DNA from: an uncultured Eubacteriales bacterium
GTDB lineage: Bacteria; Bacillota; Clostridia; Lachnospirales; Lachnospiraceae
NCBI GenBank assembly: GCA_949284175.1
Contig: CASDVE010000010.1
Coordinates: forward strand, 1 to 64,000
DNA length: 64,000 nt
Direction: 5' to 3'
Below the pieces are notes generated by a model, which did not search any database, was not told where the DNA came from, and was given only the letters and a program-made list of their open reading frames with translations. Of this stretch, positions 32,802 through 41,905 are shown one piece after another. A program made the position numbers and the translations under genes. Every line of letters begins with the position of its first letter. Position 1 is the first letter of the stretch.

Positions 32802-34763
32802 CTATTTTGTAATGATGGAGAGGATCTGATTGCTTCTAGCGATGAATTTTGTCATATCCTCTGCCTTTAATGGATGATTTGCAAGCTGTGCTAAATCATA
32901 TAATTGTTCACAGATAAGAGAAGTGTTTTCTCCTTCTGGATTGTTAAGAACATATTGAACCAGATTGTTATTGGCATTTAATACTAATGTTTCATTAGCA
33001 CCAGCACCGAACATAGCAGGATCCATTCCCATCATGCCGTACATTTTCATCATTTCCTGCATTCTTCTTCCTTCTTCAGAAGATGTGATCATAGAGGAAA
33101 TATCAGCATTTTTTAATTTCTCAACACGAACATTTAAGTTCTCTTTATTGAGAGCTTTTTTAAATAATTCGGTTAATGTATCGGTTGTTTCTTTTAACTC
33201 TTCTTCAGAAACTTCTTCTTTAAAGTTATCGGATAGATCAGCATCGATACGAAGGAATTTCACATCATTATTTCTGCTCTCTAAATGTGTGATAAATGGA
33301 GTGTCGATGTTATGTGTTAATAGCACAGCATCCATTCCTTCTTCTTTAAATAAGTTAATGTATTGAGATTGTTCTTGTTCATTTGTCACATAGAACACTT
33401 TGTTTTCGTATTTTTCTTTTCCTGCTTCTAAGTATTCAGGAAGTGTGATGTAGTTGCCTTCTAAGTTTTTAAATAAAATGTAATCTTTCATTTTATCGTT
33501 GAACTTATCGTCTTTTAAGCAACCAAATTTGATAAATGGAGCGATATCGTCCCAATATTTTTCATAGGATTCTTTGTCTGTCTTGCACATACCAGAAAGT
33601 TTGTCTGCCACTTTCTTTGTGATGTAGTCAGAAATTTTCTTAACAAATCCATCATTTTGAAGAGCGGAACGAGAAACGTTTAATGGTAAGTCTGGACAGT
33701 CGATGACACCTTTTAATAAGAGTAAGAACTCAGGAATTACTTCCTTGATATTATCAGCGATGAATACTTGGTTATTGTATAATTTAATCGTTCCTTCGAT
33801 GGAATCATATTCTGTGTTAATTTTAGGGAAATATAAAATACCTTTTAAGTTGAATGGGTAGTCCATATTTAAGTGAATCCAAAAGAGTGGTTCTTTAAAG
33901 TCCATAAATACTTTGCGATAAAACTCTTTGTATTCTTCTTCTGTACAATCGTTTGGATGTTTTGTCCAAAGAGGAGTTGTATCATTGATTGGTTTTGGAG
34001 CTTCCGGTTCTTTTGTTTCTGCTTCAGCATCTTGTTCTTCTGTATCCGTAGCAGAAGAGCCGTCTTCATTTACAACTTCCACAGTTTCTTCTTTTGTATC
34101 GCCATCAAATTCTAACTCTTCTTCCACTTCGTCTGCATTGCTTAAATAGATTTCAACAGGCATGAAAGAGCAGTATTTGTTTAAAACTTCTCTTGCACGA
34201 TATTCGTTGGAAAACTCTGTGCTTTCTTCATTTAAGTATAATGTGATTTCTGTACCGCGAGTTGTTTTTTCACTGTCTTCCATTGTGTATTCGGTACCGC
34301 CATCACATTCCCAGAAAACAGCTTTTGCACCGTCTTTATAAGAAAGGGTTTCGATTGTCACTTTATCAGCAACCATGAAAGCGGAGTAGAATCCAAGACC
34401 GAAGTGACCGATAATCTGATCTTCATTTGTCTTATCTTTGTATTTTGCTAGGAAGGCTTCCGCCCCAGAAAATGCGATCTGACAGATGTATTCATCCACT
34501 TCTTCAGCAGTCATACCAAGACCGTTATCAATGAACTTAATTGTTTTATTTTCAGGGCTTACAACAACATCAATGCGATAAGTTTCATCGTCAGAAGGTG
34601 TAAATTCTCCCATCATATCAAGTTTTTTCAATTTTGTTACAGCATCACAGCCGTTTGATACTAATTCACGAATGAAAATATCGTGATCAGAATATAACCA
34701 TTTTTTAATAATAGGGAAAATATTTTCGCTGTTAATTGATAAGCTACCTTGTTTGTTTGCCAT
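32802..34763 (-). CDS. htpG: Chaperone HtpG (Hsp90)
   Basis: The ATP-dependent bacterial Hsp90. AAAAGGAGTG supports ATG 34763 (653 residues, MANKQGSLSIN), rather than the open frame three codons earlier. The GHKL ATPase domain shows FIRELVSNGCDAVTKLKKL, FIDNGLGMT, and IGHFGLGFYSAFMVADKV. A low-complexity acidic insert (about 225-255) separates it from the middle domain, as in many Clostridial HtpG proteins. The C-terminal part contains DLPLNVSRSALQND and the dimerisation region. It has its own promoter with an upstream CIRCE element. Confidence 0.97.
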   Translation of the reverse strand: MANKQGSLSINSENIFPIIKKWLYSDHDIFIRELVSNGCDAVTKLKKLDMMGEFTPSDDETYRIDVVVSPENKTIKFIDNGLGMTAEEVDEYICQIAFSGAEAFLAKYKDKTNEDQIIGHFGLGFYSAFMVADKVTIETLSYKDGAKAVFWECDGGTEYTMEDSEKTTRGTEITLYLNEESTEFSNEYRAREVLNKYCSFMPVEIYLSNADEVEEELEFDGDTKEETVEVVNEDGSSATDTEEQDAEAETKEPEAPKPINDTTPLWTKHPNDCTEEEYKEFYRKVFMDFKEPLFWIHLNMDYPFNLKGILYFPKINTEYDSIEGTIKLYNNQVFIADNIKEVIPEFLLLLKGVIDCPDLPLNVSRSALQNDGFVKKISDYITKKVADKLSGMCKTDKESYEKYWDDIAPFIKFGCLKDDKFNDKMKDYILFKNLEGNYITLPEYLEAGKEKYENKVFYVTNEQEQSQYINLFKEEGMDAVLLTHNIDTPFITHLESRNNDVKFLRIDADLSDNFKEEVSEEELKETTDTLTELFKKALNKENLNVRVEKLKNADISSMITSSEEGRRMQEMMKMYGMMGMDPAMFGAGANETLVLNANNNLVQYVLNNPEGENTSLICEQLYDLAQLANHPLKAEDMTKFIARSNQILSIITK

Positions 34764-34864
34764 GTGTAACACTCCTTTTATAGTATTGCGTATATTTATT
34801 CTAAGTTAGGAGAACTGTTATTGGTCAGTTCCCACAAAGTATGCCATTTCATTTTGTATTTTCT

Positions 34865-34893
34865 ATTGTAATACCTTTGAAAATGGATGTCAA
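34865..34893 (-). promoter_or_regulatory. htpG promoter
   Basis: On the minus strand TTGACA (34893-34888), 17 bases, TACAAT (34870-34865): near-consensus. The CIRCE operator lies 7 bases upstream of the -35. Confidence 0.8.
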
Positions 34894-34900
34894 GAAAAAA

Positions 34901-34927
34901 TTAGCACTCACTTAGATTGAGTGCTAA
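34901..34927 (-). promoter_or_regulatory. CIRCE operator (HrcA binding site)
   Basis: TTAGCACTC-N9-GAGTGCTAA, a perfect match to the CIRCE consensus bound by the heat-shock repressor HrcA. It adjoins the htpG promoter and overlaps the last codon of the upstream YesL-like gene. htpG is therefore predicted to be HrcA-controlled here, unlike Bacillus subtilis htpG, which is not. Confidence 0.93.
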
Positions 34928-35577
34928 TAAAGTTTTTCTCCACGTTTTTCTTTATCCTCTTCTTCTTCGTTTGGAATATATTTGCGAAAGACTTTAATAT
35001 ACACAAAAGAAGTGATATAGCTATAAACTCCCATACCAAAAATAAGAAAAATGAGAATCCATTGTGGAAAAAGGAAGCCTATTATGAGAGATAGTCCCGT
35101 AAGAAGGACGAGAAGTAACGTATAAGGAAAGTTTAAAATGGACATAAGAAAAGCGTTTTTTAAGTTGTTTATAGTACGATTTTCAAATTTTGCTTGCACC
35201 GGAAATACATAAAGACAAGTAAAGGAAACAGGAATTAAAATCAGTGCATAGGCAATTAACATTAATTTTCTCACTTCTACTGGAAACATAAGGCAGAAGC
35301 GAAAATCTAAGATTAAAATGATAATTGCAAGGATGACAAGAAGCCATAAAATAGTTGCTTGTTTTAAATTAGAACGAAAGGAAGAATGGAAATTGTGAAA
35401 AAGCATGCCCTCATCCGTTCGAATCCGCTTCATCATGGTATAGTAAAGGGCTGTGGTGGATGCACCAATTGTTATGACGGGTAGACTGTACAAAAGCCAA
35501 AGAAAGTGCAAGATTAAAAGATCGGATAATAGACTTAAGATTCGCATAATAGGGGAATCCGTACTGAACAAATTCAT
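34924..35577 (-). CDS. YesL-family (DUF624) membrane protein
   Basis: A 217-residue protein with five to six hydrophobic segments. The N-terminal family pattern is present (LHFLWLLYSLPVITIGAST, TALYYTMMKRIRTDEG, FHSSFRSNLKQATILWLL). YesL proteins are often encoded beside carbohydrate ABC transporters and are of unknown function. Here the gene lies next to the mannoside locus but on the other strand. The start follows a GAGG ribosome site (minus strand, about 35585-35589). The last codons overlap the CIRCE element. Confidence 0.85.
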   Translation of the reverse strand: MNLFSTDSPIMRILSLLSDLLILHFLWLLYSLPVITIGASTTALYYTMMKRIRTDEGMLFHNFHSSFRSNLKQATILWLLVILAIIILILDFRFCLMFPVEVRKLMLIAYALILIPVSFTCLYVFPVQAKFENRTINNLKNAFLMSILNFPYTLLLVLLTGLSLIIGFLFPQWILIFLIFGMGVYSYITSFVYIKVFRKYIPNEEEEDKEKRGEKLY

Positions 35578-35793
35578 AACATAACCTCCTCATAGTATGT
35601 AAGTCATTGTATATAGAATATTTTATCATATTCTAAATGAATGAGAAAGAGCAATTTATAAAACATAACCATTGGTAAATATCAATAATACATATTGTAT
35701 AAAAATTACAAAAATAGAAAATTATAGTATCTAATATTGAAAAATATATAAAGATATTATAATGTTATAACAAATAGAGAAGAGGTGAAGGGA

Positions 35794-36693
35794 ATGGAAA
35801 AAGTATATATCTTATTGGATGTGGGAGGAACGGAAATAAAATGTAGTATTTCTGATGAAAAAGGAACAATAATCCATAACGTTTGTTCCTATGAATCTTG
35901 TGCAAATAAAGGGAAGGAAGAAGTTTTAGACAATTTTACTTTGATTTTAAAAGAGTGGGTGCAAAAAGTACAAGAAGTTCCCATCGCTGGTATAGGTTTT
36001 GCTTTTCCAGGGCCTTTTGATTATGAACATGGAATTAGCCTTATGAAGGGAATTAATAAATATGACAGCATTTATGGAGTGTCCATAGAAAGAGAAATGA
36101 AAAAAAGACTTCCAGCTCTTCGAGAAGTTCCATTCAAATTTTTACATGATGTGGAGGCGTTTGCCCTTGGTGTCTGCTCCTTTGGTCAAGCTGTGGATGC
36201 AAGAAGAGTTTTTTGTCTTTGTATTGGTACAGGAGTAGGATCGGCATTTTTAGAAAACGGCATTCCATTAAAAGAAGAAAGACAAGGAGTTCCTAAAAAT
36301 GGATGGATTTACTGCGTTCCCTATAAGGAATCCATCGTGGATGATTATATTTCCGTAAGAGGACTTGAAACAATCAGTAAACAGGTGATGGGGGCGTTTC
36401 GTAGTGGAAAAGAATTAGCGAAGCTCTGCCGTTTGGGAAATCAAAAAGCACAAATTGTTTGGGAGAGATTTGGCGAAGAATTAAAAGATTCTATGACTCC
36501 ATTTTTGGATAGTTTTTGTCCCGATACCGTTGTCATAGGAGGGCAGATTGCGAAAAGTTTTGATTTATTTGGAGAGGGCTTTCAAAAGGAATGTGAAAAA
36601 AGAGGAATCAAACTATATATAGAGCCAGAAACATCCGTAAAAACTATGCAAGGCTTGTTTGTTTCTAGTATGAAGGAGAAAGAAGAATGTTAA
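35794..36693 (+). CDS. ROK-family sugar kinase
   Basis: Probably a cytoplasmic hexose kinase. ATG 35794 is preceded by AGAGGTGA (299 residues). The phosphate-binding start is ILLDVGGTEIKCSISDEKG; the catalytic Asp lies in HDVEAFALG; the sugar/ATP region has CLCIGTGVGSAFLENG and VVIGGQIAKSF. The zinc-binding Cys/His motif of many ROK proteins is not obvious. It starts the mannoside locus, so mannose or N-acetylmannosamine/glucosamine is a reasonable substrate (inference). A possible promoter, TATAAT at 35758-35763 with a poor -35, lies upstream. Confidence 0.88.
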   Translation: MEKVYILLDVGGTEIKCSISDEKGTIIHNVCSYESCANKGKEEVLDNFTLILKEWVQKVQEVPIAGIGFAFPGPFDYEHGISLMKGINKYDSIYGVSIEREMKKRLPALREVPFKFLHDVEAFALGVCSFGQAVDARRVFCLCIGTGVGSAFLENGIPLKEERQGVPKNGWIYCVPYKESIVDDYISVRGLETISKQVMGAFRSGKELAKLCRLGNQKAQIVWERFGEELKDSMTPFLDSFCPDTVVIGGQIAKSFDLFGEGFQKECEKRGIKLYIEPETSVKTMQGLFVSSMKEKEEC

Positions 36694-37406
36694 ATTTTGA
36701 AAAAGGTTCTGCACCCCTATATACACAGCTAGAAGTGATTTTACGTAAAAAAATTGAACATGGCGAGTACAACAAAGGAGAGTTGCTTCCAACAGAAAAG
36801 GAGCTTATGGAGCGGTATCAAGTATCACGAGTAACGGTGCGTCAAGCGATGGCATTATTAGCTCAGGCAGGGTATGTGAAAAGTCAAAGAGGCATCGGAA
36901 CAGAAGTCATCTATGACAAAATAGAAGAGCAAATGAATAAGGTGATCAGTTTTACGGAGGAAATGAAAAAACATCATATTACCATGCAAACATCCTATTG
37001 TGAGATGGTGAAAGTATATCCCGATAAAATTGTGGCAAAAAATCTTGAAATACCATTAACAGAGCCATGTTATTGTCTAAAAAGGGTGAGAGATGTGGAT
37101 GGAAAACCTCTTGTTTATACAATCACCTATTTAAAACCTGTGGCTTCATTTCCACTGTGTAGTGATTGCTATAAAGAATCGCTCTACCAATACTTAAATG
37201 AGGTGCATGGAATTAGAATTGAATCGGGGGAAGACACGTTAGAATCGGCACTTCCATCAAAAGAAGTGCAAAAACGTCTTCAGATACAAGAGAATATGCC
37301 TGTGTTTATTAGGACAAGGAAAACATTTATGTCCAATGGGGAGGTACTTGAATATTCCAAGTGTTATTATCCCGGAAACCGCTATAAATATACAGTAAAA
37401 CTATAA
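36687..37406 (+). CDS. GntR-family (UTRA domain) regulator
   Basis: The 239-residue protein has an N-terminal GntR winged HTH (APLYTQLEVILRKKIEHGEY, LLPTEKELMERYQVSRVTVR, QAMALLAQAGYV) and a UTRA effector domain (about 90-235) that usually binds a phosphorylated sugar. It overlaps the ROK gene by 7 bases and precedes the isomerase gene, so it probably controls the first part of the locus; LacI, encoded downstream, probably controls the rest. Confidence 0.93.
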   Translation: MLNFEKGSAPLYTQLEVILRKKIEHGEYNKGELLPTEKELMERYQVSRVTVRQAMALLAQAGYVKSQRGIGTEVIYDKIEEQMNKVISFTEEMKKHHITMQTSYCEMVKVYPDKIVAKNLEIPLTEPCYCLKRVRDVDGKPLVYTITYLKPVASFPLCSDCYKESLYQYLNEVHGIRIESGEDTLESALPSKEVQKRLQIQENMPVFIRTRKTFMSNGEVLEYSKCYYPGNRYKYTVKL

Positions 37407-37429
37407 GGATTAGGAATTAGGAGGGTGTC

Positions 37430-39193
37430 ATGAGTCGTTTCAGTCAATATGGTAATTATGATTTGTATCCAGAAACAAAGATTGAAGGATTTGATACGAG
37501 TGCATGGGAAGGAAAGGAAACTATCGTTTCAGAGTTAAAACAAAAAATACAACTGCTTTTAAAAGAAAAACAGAGAATTATCGTATGTTTTGATTGTTAC
37601 CCTGGAGTGGATAAAGAGGAAATCTTATCACTGGCAAAAGAATGCAATCCTGTGAAAATCTTTGATACAGAAGACTATGCAAAAAGCGAAGAAATATTAA
37701 ATGAAGAGTTTCATGACTATATGACGGAGGATAGGGTATTTGGCATTATGTGCCACAAAAAATTAGAGGATTTTTTTTGTAAAGAAGCAGTAAAACAGGC
37801 AAAAAGTCAATTGGAAGACATAAAATCTGGTGTGATCCTAGTGGTAGGAGTGGGAGCAAGCCTTCTTGCCCAGTCGGATCTCTTTGTTTATTGCAATATC
37901 ACAAGGTGGGAAATTCAGCTTCGGTATCGGGCAGGCATGTCAAACTGGCATTGCACCAATGAGAATGATCCTGTTCTTACAAAATATAAAAGGGGATTTT
38001 TTATTGAGTGGAGATTGGCAGATCGGTATAAAAAAGAACGTTATGCACAGTTTGATTATCTGTTGGATACGGAAAGGAAAAAACATCTTAAAATGGTTAC
38101 CGGACAAGCATATCGGGAAGGATTAAAGCAAGTGAGCAAAAAGCCGTTTCGTATGGAGCCATATTTTGATCCCGGAGTATGGGGTGGAAAATGGATGCAG
38201 AAAAAGTTTGGTTTGGACGAAAAACAGCCGAATTTTGCATGGAGTTTTGATGGTGTTCCAGAAGAAAACAGTTTGAATTTGAACTATGGAAAAGTGACTA
38301 TAAAAGTTCCTGCCATCGATCTTGTTTTGTATTGCCCAAGAGATCTTTTAGGAGAGCGGGTTCATGGAAGGTTTGGAGCAGAATTTCCGATTCGTTTTGA
38401 CTTGTTGGATACGATGGGCGGAGGAAATCTTTCCTTACAAGTGCATCCGTTGACAGAATATATTCAAGATACATTTGGGATGCACTATACCCAAGATGAG
38501 AGCTATTATCTTTTGGATTGTGACGATACCGAAGAAACGTATGTGTACTTAGGAGTGAAAAAAGGTATCGATCCAAAGGCAATGGAGCGGGATTTACGTC
38601 TGGCACAAAAAGGAGAAATAGAGTTTCCAGCAGAAACCTATGTAAATAAAGTTGCTGTAAAACCTCACGATCATATTTTGATACCAGCAGGTACGGTTCA
38701 CTGTTCTGGAAAAAATACGATGGTGTTAGAAATCAGTGCAACCCCTTATATTTTCACATTTAAATTATGGGATTGGGGAAGAGTTGGGTTAGATGGACTT
38801 CCAAGACCGATACATATTGAACATGGGATGAAGAATATTCAATGGGATCGGGATACGGATTGGATTTATGAGAATTTAGTCGGTCAGCAACAGGTGGTGG
38901 AACAAGGAATTGGATATGAAATCGAACGAACAGGACTGCATAACCGAGAATTTATTGATACGATGCGTTATACATTGACGGATTCTTATACGGTGAACAT
39001 GGAAGATTCGGTTCATGTGATGAATCTTGTGGGTGGAAGTCATGCACGTATTGAAAGTGTGGATGAAAGTTTTAAACCATTTGAACTGCATTATGCAGAA
39101 ACAATGATTGTGCCAGCAAGCGTAGGGCGATATAAGATTGTTTCAGAAAAGCAAGAAGAGATTAAGCTCATTGTGGCGTCTATTAGAAAATAG
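37430..39193 (+). CDS. Class I mannose-6-phosphate isomerase with extra N-terminal domain
   Basis: The C-terminal half (about 245-587) is a class I phosphomannose isomerase: metal-site sequence LSLQVHPLTEYIQDTF, then KPHDHILIPAGTVHCSG, and the region RPIHIEHGMKNIQW. It converts mannose-6-phosphate to fructose-6-phosphate. The N-terminal half (about 1-240) resembles a degenerate nucleoside-kinase-type domain (RIIVCFDCYPGVDKEEIL, VILVVGVGASLLA, ITRWEIQLRYRAGM) but lacks a clear Walker A motif. At 587 residues it is much longer than simple isomerases (about 315). It links mannose released in the locus to glycolysis. Confidence 0.88.
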   Translation: MSRFSQYGNYDLYPETKIEGFDTSAWEGKETIVSELKQKIQLLLKEKQRIIVCFDCYPGVDKEEILSLAKECNPVKIFDTEDYAKSEEILNEEFHDYMTEDRVFGIMCHKKLEDFFCKEAVKQAKSQLEDIKSGVILVVGVGASLLAQSDLFVYCNITRWEIQLRYRAGMSNWHCTNENDPVLTKYKRGFFIEWRLADRYKKERYAQFDYLLDTERKKHLKMVTGQAYREGLKQVSKKPFRMEPYFDPGVWGGKWMQKKFGLDEKQPNFAWSFDGVPEENSLNLNYGKVTIKVPAIDLVLYCPRDLLGERVHGRFGAEFPIRFDLLDTMGGGNLSLQVHPLTEYIQDTFGMHYTQDESYYLLDCDDTEETYVYLGVKKGIDPKAMERDLRLAQKGEIEFPAETYVNKVAVKPHDHILIPAGTVHCSGKNTMVLEISATPYIFTFKLWDWGRVGLDGLPRPIHIEHGMKNIQWDRDTDWIYENLVGQQQVVEQGIGYEIERTGLHNREFIDTMRYTLTDSYTVNMEDSVHVMNLVGGSHARIESVDESFKPFELHYAETMIVPASVGRYKIVSEKQEEIKLIVASIRK

Positions 39194-39236
39194 AGATTAT
39201 GTTTATCCATATCATCAATAAAAGGAGAAGTGAACC

Positions 39237-41636
39237 ATGAAGGAAAGAAACATCAAAAAAGTATATGTCATCCATCATTCCCATACGGATATTGGATACA
39301 CAGATTTGCAAGAACGAGTGATTGACACACAAAAAGATTATATTCATACTGTACTTTCAATTATGGACAAGCCAGAGTATCAGAATTTTCGTTGGAATTG
39401 TGAAACACTTTTTTGCGTAGAAGAATTTTTTAAATCCGCAACAAAAGAAGAAAAAGAGAGATTTTGTAGCCTTGTAGCGGAAGGAAAACTGGGACTATCT
39501 GCAAATTATTTGAATTTCAATGATTTATTAGATAGTGATATTTATGATGAGCGTTTAAACGAGTGGACAGCGTATTTTGAAAAGAAAGGCATTCAGATGA
39601 AAACAGCAATGTTTGCTGATATTAATGGAATCTCTATGGGATGTCGAGATGCTATGCTAAATCATGGAGTGGAGTTTCTCTATACAAACATCCATTGTCA
39701 TCATGGGATGTATCCTCTTTATCAAAACCAAAATGCTTATTGGTGGGAAAATAAAGTAGGAAAACGAATGCTAGTATGGAATGGAGAACATTATAATTTA
39801 GGAAATGTCTTAGGGATAAAACCAAATCAGATCACAAATTATATGCAAAGAACCTATCTTGGAACAGAAGGAATTCCAGACAGTCCGATTCATACGCTTT
39901 ATGATAACTTGATAAAATATTTGGATAGCTGTGAAGAGCAAGGATATCCATATAATTTCATGATCACGTCTGTATCCGGAGTTTTCAGCGATAATGCACC
40001 ACCATCTTTAGAAATTTTAAAGACAGTGGAAGAGTTTAATACAGTATACGGAAAAGAAGTTACACTCTGTATGGTTTCTCTTCAAGAATTGTATGAGGCG
40101 ATAAGAGAGGAATTGGTGGATGCACCTGTTTATCATGGAGATTTGACAGACTGGTGGGCAAATGGAGTGGGAAGCACTCCTTATGCCGTTAAACATTATA
40201 AGGATGCAAGACATCGCTATCACTTATGTGAACGTCTGGATAAGAAGGTAAGGGAGAAGTATCAAGAATATTGGAGGATGGCACAGGATAACTTACTGTT
40301 ATATGCGGAACACACATGGGGACATTCTTCTACCATTACCAATCCTTATGATACTATGGTGTTAAATCTCGATATGAGAAAGAACAGTTATGCGTCCAAA
40401 GCCCATGAGGCAACATCACATATTTTGAATCAGATTGCAAAAGAAAAGGGAGATATTCTTCGGTATTATCAGACCGATGGAAAAATAAAAGTGTGCAATG
40501 TGTCAAAAGCTGATTGTCCTCAGCTTGTTGAATTTTATATCGAAACCATGAAACTGGAAAATGCACAGATTATGGACGAAACAGGGCGAGTGATTCCTTG
40601 TCAAGTTTCTCCTCATCCAAGAGGGAGAAAAATTAGTTTTCTTGATCGATTTACCGAAGGAGAGGAAAAAGTTTATACCTATCAGGAATTGCCAGCGGTT
40701 GTAGAAACCATCAACACACGCAAATGTTATATGGGTTCTGAGCGTGTGAAAGATATTGTCAATGAGTATGAGAAAGAAAGTTATCACTTGCCATACTATT
40801 TTGAAAATCAATTTTTCCATCTGTCTTATGAACCACAAAAAGGAATCCTTTCTTTTATTGATAAACGAACAGGTAAGGAAATGCTTGGCGATGGGGTTGC
40901 ACCTATCTTCACTCCACTTTATGAAGTGACAAAAGTGAAAAAGGAAAGACGAACTGGTGATAGTCCAGAACATGAAGAACGCAGGCTGATAGGACGCAAT
41001 ATGAGAGGATGTCATGCCAAATTATATATTGGAGAGCTGGAAGAAATCATTTGTGAAGAGCGTGGGGCAGTCTTTAGCATTCTTCGTTTCCGCTATACAT
41101 TAGAAGGAACGGTGCACGCAGATGTGGTGGTAAAATTCTTTGAGGGCATTCCAAGAATCGACTTTAAATTGGAACTAGGTAAGACCATTTCTTCTGATAT
41201 TGAAAGTGTATTCTTACCACTCAGTTTAAAATTTGACAAGAGCAATCTCTATATAAGAAAAGGAGAAGAAGCCTTTCGACCAGGAATGGATCAGGTTCCA
41301 GGCACTTGTATGGAGTTTTATATGTCTGATGAAGGATTGGCATATGTATCACCAGAAGGCGGTGCTATGATCGCGATTCACGATACACCACTCCTATATA
41401 TGGGAGAAATGAAACATCATCCGATTCGGTTATGTGAAGGAAGAGAAGAAGATAACAAGCGACCAGTGTATTCTTGGGTGATGAATAATATATGGGAAAC
41501 GAATTTTAAAATGGATCTATCCGGATTTTGTGAATATACATATAGTCTATGGTTAAGTGAAGAAAAAGATCCAGAAGAGGCTATGACACAGGTAAAAGAA
41601 CGTACCTTTGATCCTTATGTACTGATTGTAGAATAA
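39237..41636 (+). CDS. GH38-like alpha-mannosidase-related glycosidase
   Basis: A 799-residue cytoplasmic protein (no signal peptide) with the fold signature of GH38. The metal-binding motif reads H14-S-H16-T-D18 (VIHHSHTDIGYTD), and D128 in MFADINGIS stands where the GH38 nucleophile Asp is expected. A late active-site region has LYAEHTWGHSSTITNP. The C-terminal half is beta-rich. It is quite different from the canonical GH38 protein encoded downstream, so it may act on another alpha-linked sugar. It ends the first transcription unit of the locus at a strong terminator. Confidence 0.82.
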   Translation: MKERNIKKVYVIHHSHTDIGYTDLQERVIDTQKDYIHTVLSIMDKPEYQNFRWNCETLFCVEEFFKSATKEEKERFCSLVAEGKLGLSANYLNFNDLLDSDIYDERLNEWTAYFEKKGIQMKTAMFADINGISMGCRDAMLNHGVEFLYTNIHCHHGMYPLYQNQNAYWWENKVGKRMLVWNGEHYNLGNVLGIKPNQITNYMQRTYLGTEGIPDSPIHTLYDNLIKYLDSCEEQGYPYNFMITSVSGVFSDNAPPSLEILKTVEEFNTVYGKEVTLCMVSLQELYEAIREELVDAPVYHGDLTDWWANGVGSTPYAVKHYKDARHRYHLCERLDKKVREKYQEYWRMAQDNLLLYAEHTWGHSSTITNPYDTMVLNLDMRKNSYASKAHEATSHILNQIAKEKGDILRYYQTDGKIKVCNVSKADCPQLVEFYIETMKLENAQIMDETGRVIPCQVSPHPRGRKISFLDRFTEGEEKVYTYQELPAVVETINTRKCYMGSERVKDIVNEYEKESYHLPYYFENQFFHLSYEPQKGILSFIDKRTGKEMLGDGVAPIFTPLYEVTKVKKERRTGDSPEHEERRLIGRNMRGCHAKLYIGELEEIICEERGAVFSILRFRYTLEGTVHADVVVKFFEGIPRIDFKLELGKTISSDIESVFLPLSLKFDKSNLYIRKGEEAFRPGMDQVPGTCMEFYMSDEGLAYVSPEGGAMIAIHDTPLLYMGEMKHHPIRLCEGREEDNKRPVYSWVMNNIWETNFKMDLSGFCEYTYSLWLSEEKDPEEAMTQVKERTFDPYVLIVE

Positions 41637-41647
41637 AAAGAAATGCG

Positions 41648-41680
41648 AAAAAGTGGTGCTATATAATAGCACCACTTTTT
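41648..41680 (+). terminator. Rho-independent terminator
   Basis: AAAAAGTGGTGCTAT pairs with ATAGCACCACTTTTT around a tiny loop, ending in T5. Confidence 0.93.
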
Positions 41681-41717
41681 ACGTTAGTTTCCGAAAAACC
41701 AATGGTTTTTGAATAAA

Positions 41718-41884
41718 TGTTAAGTAACAATTTAGAGAAGTAAACTGGAAAAGTTACAGAGATTAGTTGTTAAATATATATAAAAATAGTGATTAATAAA
41801 TGTATATATTGACGAAAATGAATAATAAAATGTACATATGGAAAAAAATGTGTTATTATAAATACAAAGATGTTAAGCAACAAT
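41718..41884 (+). repeat. Pair of 14-base repeats, candidate LacI operators
   Basis: TGTTAAGTAACAAT (41718-41731) and TGTTAAGCAACAAT (41871-41884) differ by one base and lie 153 bases apart. Each is an imperfect palindrome (TGTT-N4-AACA). They bracket the AT-rich promoter region before the LacI-type gene; TTGTTAA occurs again at 41768-41774. Looping by the regulator is a plausible reading. Confidence 0.5.
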
Positions 41885-41905
41885 ATAGATGGAGTGAGGA
41901 GTATA

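Noticed and set aside
40503-41015. 170-residue minus-strand frame inside the GH38-like gene
   Set aside because: It is an antisense shadow with no promoter, ribosome site or domain.
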